Below are positions 5,465 through 6,250 of a stretch of 6,250 bases of DNA, piece after piece. Positions within the stretch are counted from its first letter, which is position 1. The number at the start of each line of letters is the position of its first letter. Location: NCBI GenBank assembly GCA_028701645.1, contig JAQVQI010000034.1:1-6250 (forward strand). Direction: 5' to 3'. Below the pieces are notes generated by a model. That model did no database searches, had not been told where the DNA came from, and was given only the letters and a program-made list of their open reading frames with translations. This DNA comes from Candidatus Shapirobacteria bacterium (GTDB taxonomy: Bacteria > Patescibacteriota > Microgenomatia > UBA12405). A program made the position numbers and the translations under genes.

Positions 5465-5540
5465 ATAAAACGTGAATAAACCCCAAAAAAAACTATCCCT
5501 TCACGTTTAAAACTAACTTATCGTTAATTTCACGTTTAAA
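5449..5540. repeat. Cluster of four TTCACGTTT repeats
   Basis: The 9-bp word TTCACGTTT occurs at 5449-5457, 5500-5508 and 5529-5537 on the plus strand and inverted at 5468-5476. The first and the inverted copy extend to a 10-bp perfect inverted repeat (5449-5458 and 5467-5476) with an 8-nt loop. The last two share the longer word TTCACGTTTAAA and start 29 bp apart; a degenerate relative, TTATCGTTAA, lies between them at 5518-5527. The word was not seen elsewhere in the window. The arrangement looks like multiple binding sites for one DNA-binding protein. Confidence 0.7.
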
Positions 5541-5577
5541 CAAAACACTTTAGACAAATTTTTTATAATCAATTTTT

Positions 5578-6192
5578 TCAACAGTTAACTTCTTGATTGC
5601 CAATTTTGTTTGGTTTTTCAATCAATTCTTCATTTACCATATCAAACCCCTTTACCCATTCAATATCATACAAAGCCATGTTTTTTGCCGACTGGTCAAC
5701 TTGTGTCTGGTTCGACATTGTTGCAATTTTTCCCAATTCTTCATCAGTAATAGTCGATAATACTGGCAACCAGTTGGTTAGCGTCCATTCTTTTTTCTCA
5801 ATATCATAGTGGTGGGGCATAATCATTATTTGATAAAGTTTTCCAAAATTTTTAAGCATCTTAAAATATTGTTTTATCCGATACATATTATCCAGTTTTA
5901 TATCAGATTCTGTTTGCCAAAATTCTTTTCTAAGTGGCGATGTTCGATGAAATTTTATTTTTATTACTAATGCCCCGTAAATATCAATCGGATCCTTTTT
6001 TTGATTTTTCAAATCTTTTTTAAGATTTTTTAGATCTTTTCCCAATTCTTTTAAATTTTTGTAAACCGCCAACATTGGGTTGACAAACTCTTCATCTCCA
6101 TTAATTGCTTTGACAAACACTGAAGCGATATATCCTTCTTTAATAAACCCCACCTCTCGATAGCAATCTTTTATTTTTTTGTTTTCTCTCAC
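5578..6192 (-). CDS. Hypothetical protein with lysine-rich heptad segment
   Basis: I do not recognise this 204-residue protein. It starts with GTG at 6192. The frame is open upstream to a TGA at 6243-6241 but offers no ATG, GTG or TTG there, and the first internal methionine is residue 40, so GTG is the best choice. The product is soluble, with no signal peptide or membrane helix. Residues 44-66 contain regularly spaced leucines and lysines (LKELGKDLKNLKKDLK), suggesting a short coiled coil, encoded by an A-rich near-repeat. Residues 70-145 look like a folded core: IYGALVIKIKFHRTSP, FWQTESDIKLDNMYRIKQYF, and LYQIMIMPHHYDIEKKEWTL. The C-terminal part is acidic and ends with Cys. The gene ends in TGA just before the repeat-bearing intergenic region. 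A weak -10-like TAAGAT (6205-6200) lies 7 nt before the start. No function can be assigned. Confidence 0.65.
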   Translation of the reverse strand: MRENKKIKDCYREVGFIKEGYIASVFVKAINGDEEFVNPMLAVYKNLKELGKDLKNLKKDLKNQKKDPIDIYGALVIKIKFHRTSPLRKEFWQTESDIKLDNMYRIKQYFKMLKNFGKLYQIMIMPHHYDIEKKEWTLTNWLPVLSTITDEELGKIATMSNQTQVDQSAKNMALYDIEWVKGFDMVNEELIEKPNKIGNQEVNC

Positions 6193-6250
6193 TAAACCAA
6201 TCTTACCACCAACCCTGCTTTTTATTTGTCTGGTGCTATTTCATAACCCT

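Larger units (their letters stand above)
5338..5577. other. Intergenic regulatory region without genes
   Basis: A 240-bp AT-rich stretch separates two minus-strand genes and has no plausible coding sequence. It holds the nuclease promoter (5345-5373), an upstream TTGACA-containing element and four copies of TTCACGTTT between 5449 and 5540. No hairpin followed by a T-run suitable as a terminator for the upstream gene was seen. Confidence 0.6.

Noticed and set aside
5449..5476. Rho-independent terminator for the 5578-6192 gene
   Set aside because: The hairpin is not followed by a T-run on the minus strand and its stem is AT-rich at one end.
5449..5540. CRISPR array
   Set aside because: Repeats are only 9-12 bp, one is inverted and the spacing is irregular, so this is not a CRISPR array despite the Cas4-like nuclease nearby.
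6011..6028. Inverted repeat AAATCTT/AAGATTT
   Set aside because: It falls in the low-complexity A-rich codons for the Lys/Leu heptads and is explained by that composition.
6241..6243. Alternative genetic code with TGA as glycine
   Set aside because: Conserved proteins contain no internal TGA, and the 5578-6192 frame ends sensibly with TGA; nothing here requires recoding.

Overview
The window is visibly AT-rich and densely packed. It has short intergenic gaps, 1-8 bp overlaps between neighbouring genes, TAA/TAG/TGA stops, and conserved proteins that read correctly in the standard bacterial code. No rRNA, tRNA or CRISPR array is visible. The gene types and the style of the proteins resemble Candidate Phyla Radiation (Patescibacteria, perhaps Microgenomates-like) genomes: a Cas4-like nuclease family, an HMA/DsbD/cupredoxin fusion, and KilA-N and Bro-N proteins. 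That assignment is an inference from gene content, not a phylogenetic result.

Left part (1-1670, minus strand) is a copper-response operon. It starts with a CsoR-type copper-sensing repressor, continues with a fusion protein (cytoplasmic HMA metal-binding domain, about seven membrane helices of the DsbD_2/TauE-like type, extracytoplasmic cupredoxin-like domain), and ends at the window edge with a second HMA-starting gene, probably a copper P-type ATPase or a CopZ-like chaperone. The genes are joined by a TAATG junction and a 1-bp gap. A 23-bp near-perfect palindrome covers the csoR start region and is a strong candidate for the CsoR operator. It also shows that the longer TTG-initiated csoR reading is probably wrong. 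The fusion gene carries a GC-rich inverted-repeat insert in the linker before its cupredoxin domain.

Divergent from csoR is a plus-strand gene (1675-2325) for a three-module iron-sulfur protein: CDGSH, a Fer4_19-like module, then CDGSH. Its -10 box lies only 5 bp before the ATG, so a leaderless mRNA is likely. Because copper damages Fe-S clusters, the divergent pairing may be functional, but this is inference.

Middle part (2355-4555, minus strand) is an apparent operon of a KilA-N protein, a Bro-N antirepressor-like protein overlapping it by 8 bp, and a YjjX-type inosine/xanthosine triphosphatase 4 bp further on. The first two are phage/virus-type regulatory families. The bro-N gene contains a perfect 11-bp inverted repeat.

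Right part (4600-6250, minus strand) holds a PD-(D/E)XK (RecB/Cas4-like) nuclease with two CxxC pairs and a 240-bp intergenic region. That region contains four copies of TTCACGTTT, two of which form a palindrome around a TTGACA box. Beyond it lies an unrecognised 204-residue protein with a lysine-rich heptad segment. Several genes (CDGSH, KilA-N, nuclease) have good -10 boxes 5-7 nt from the start codon and no Shine-Dalgarno sequence, suggesting frequent leaderless transcription.
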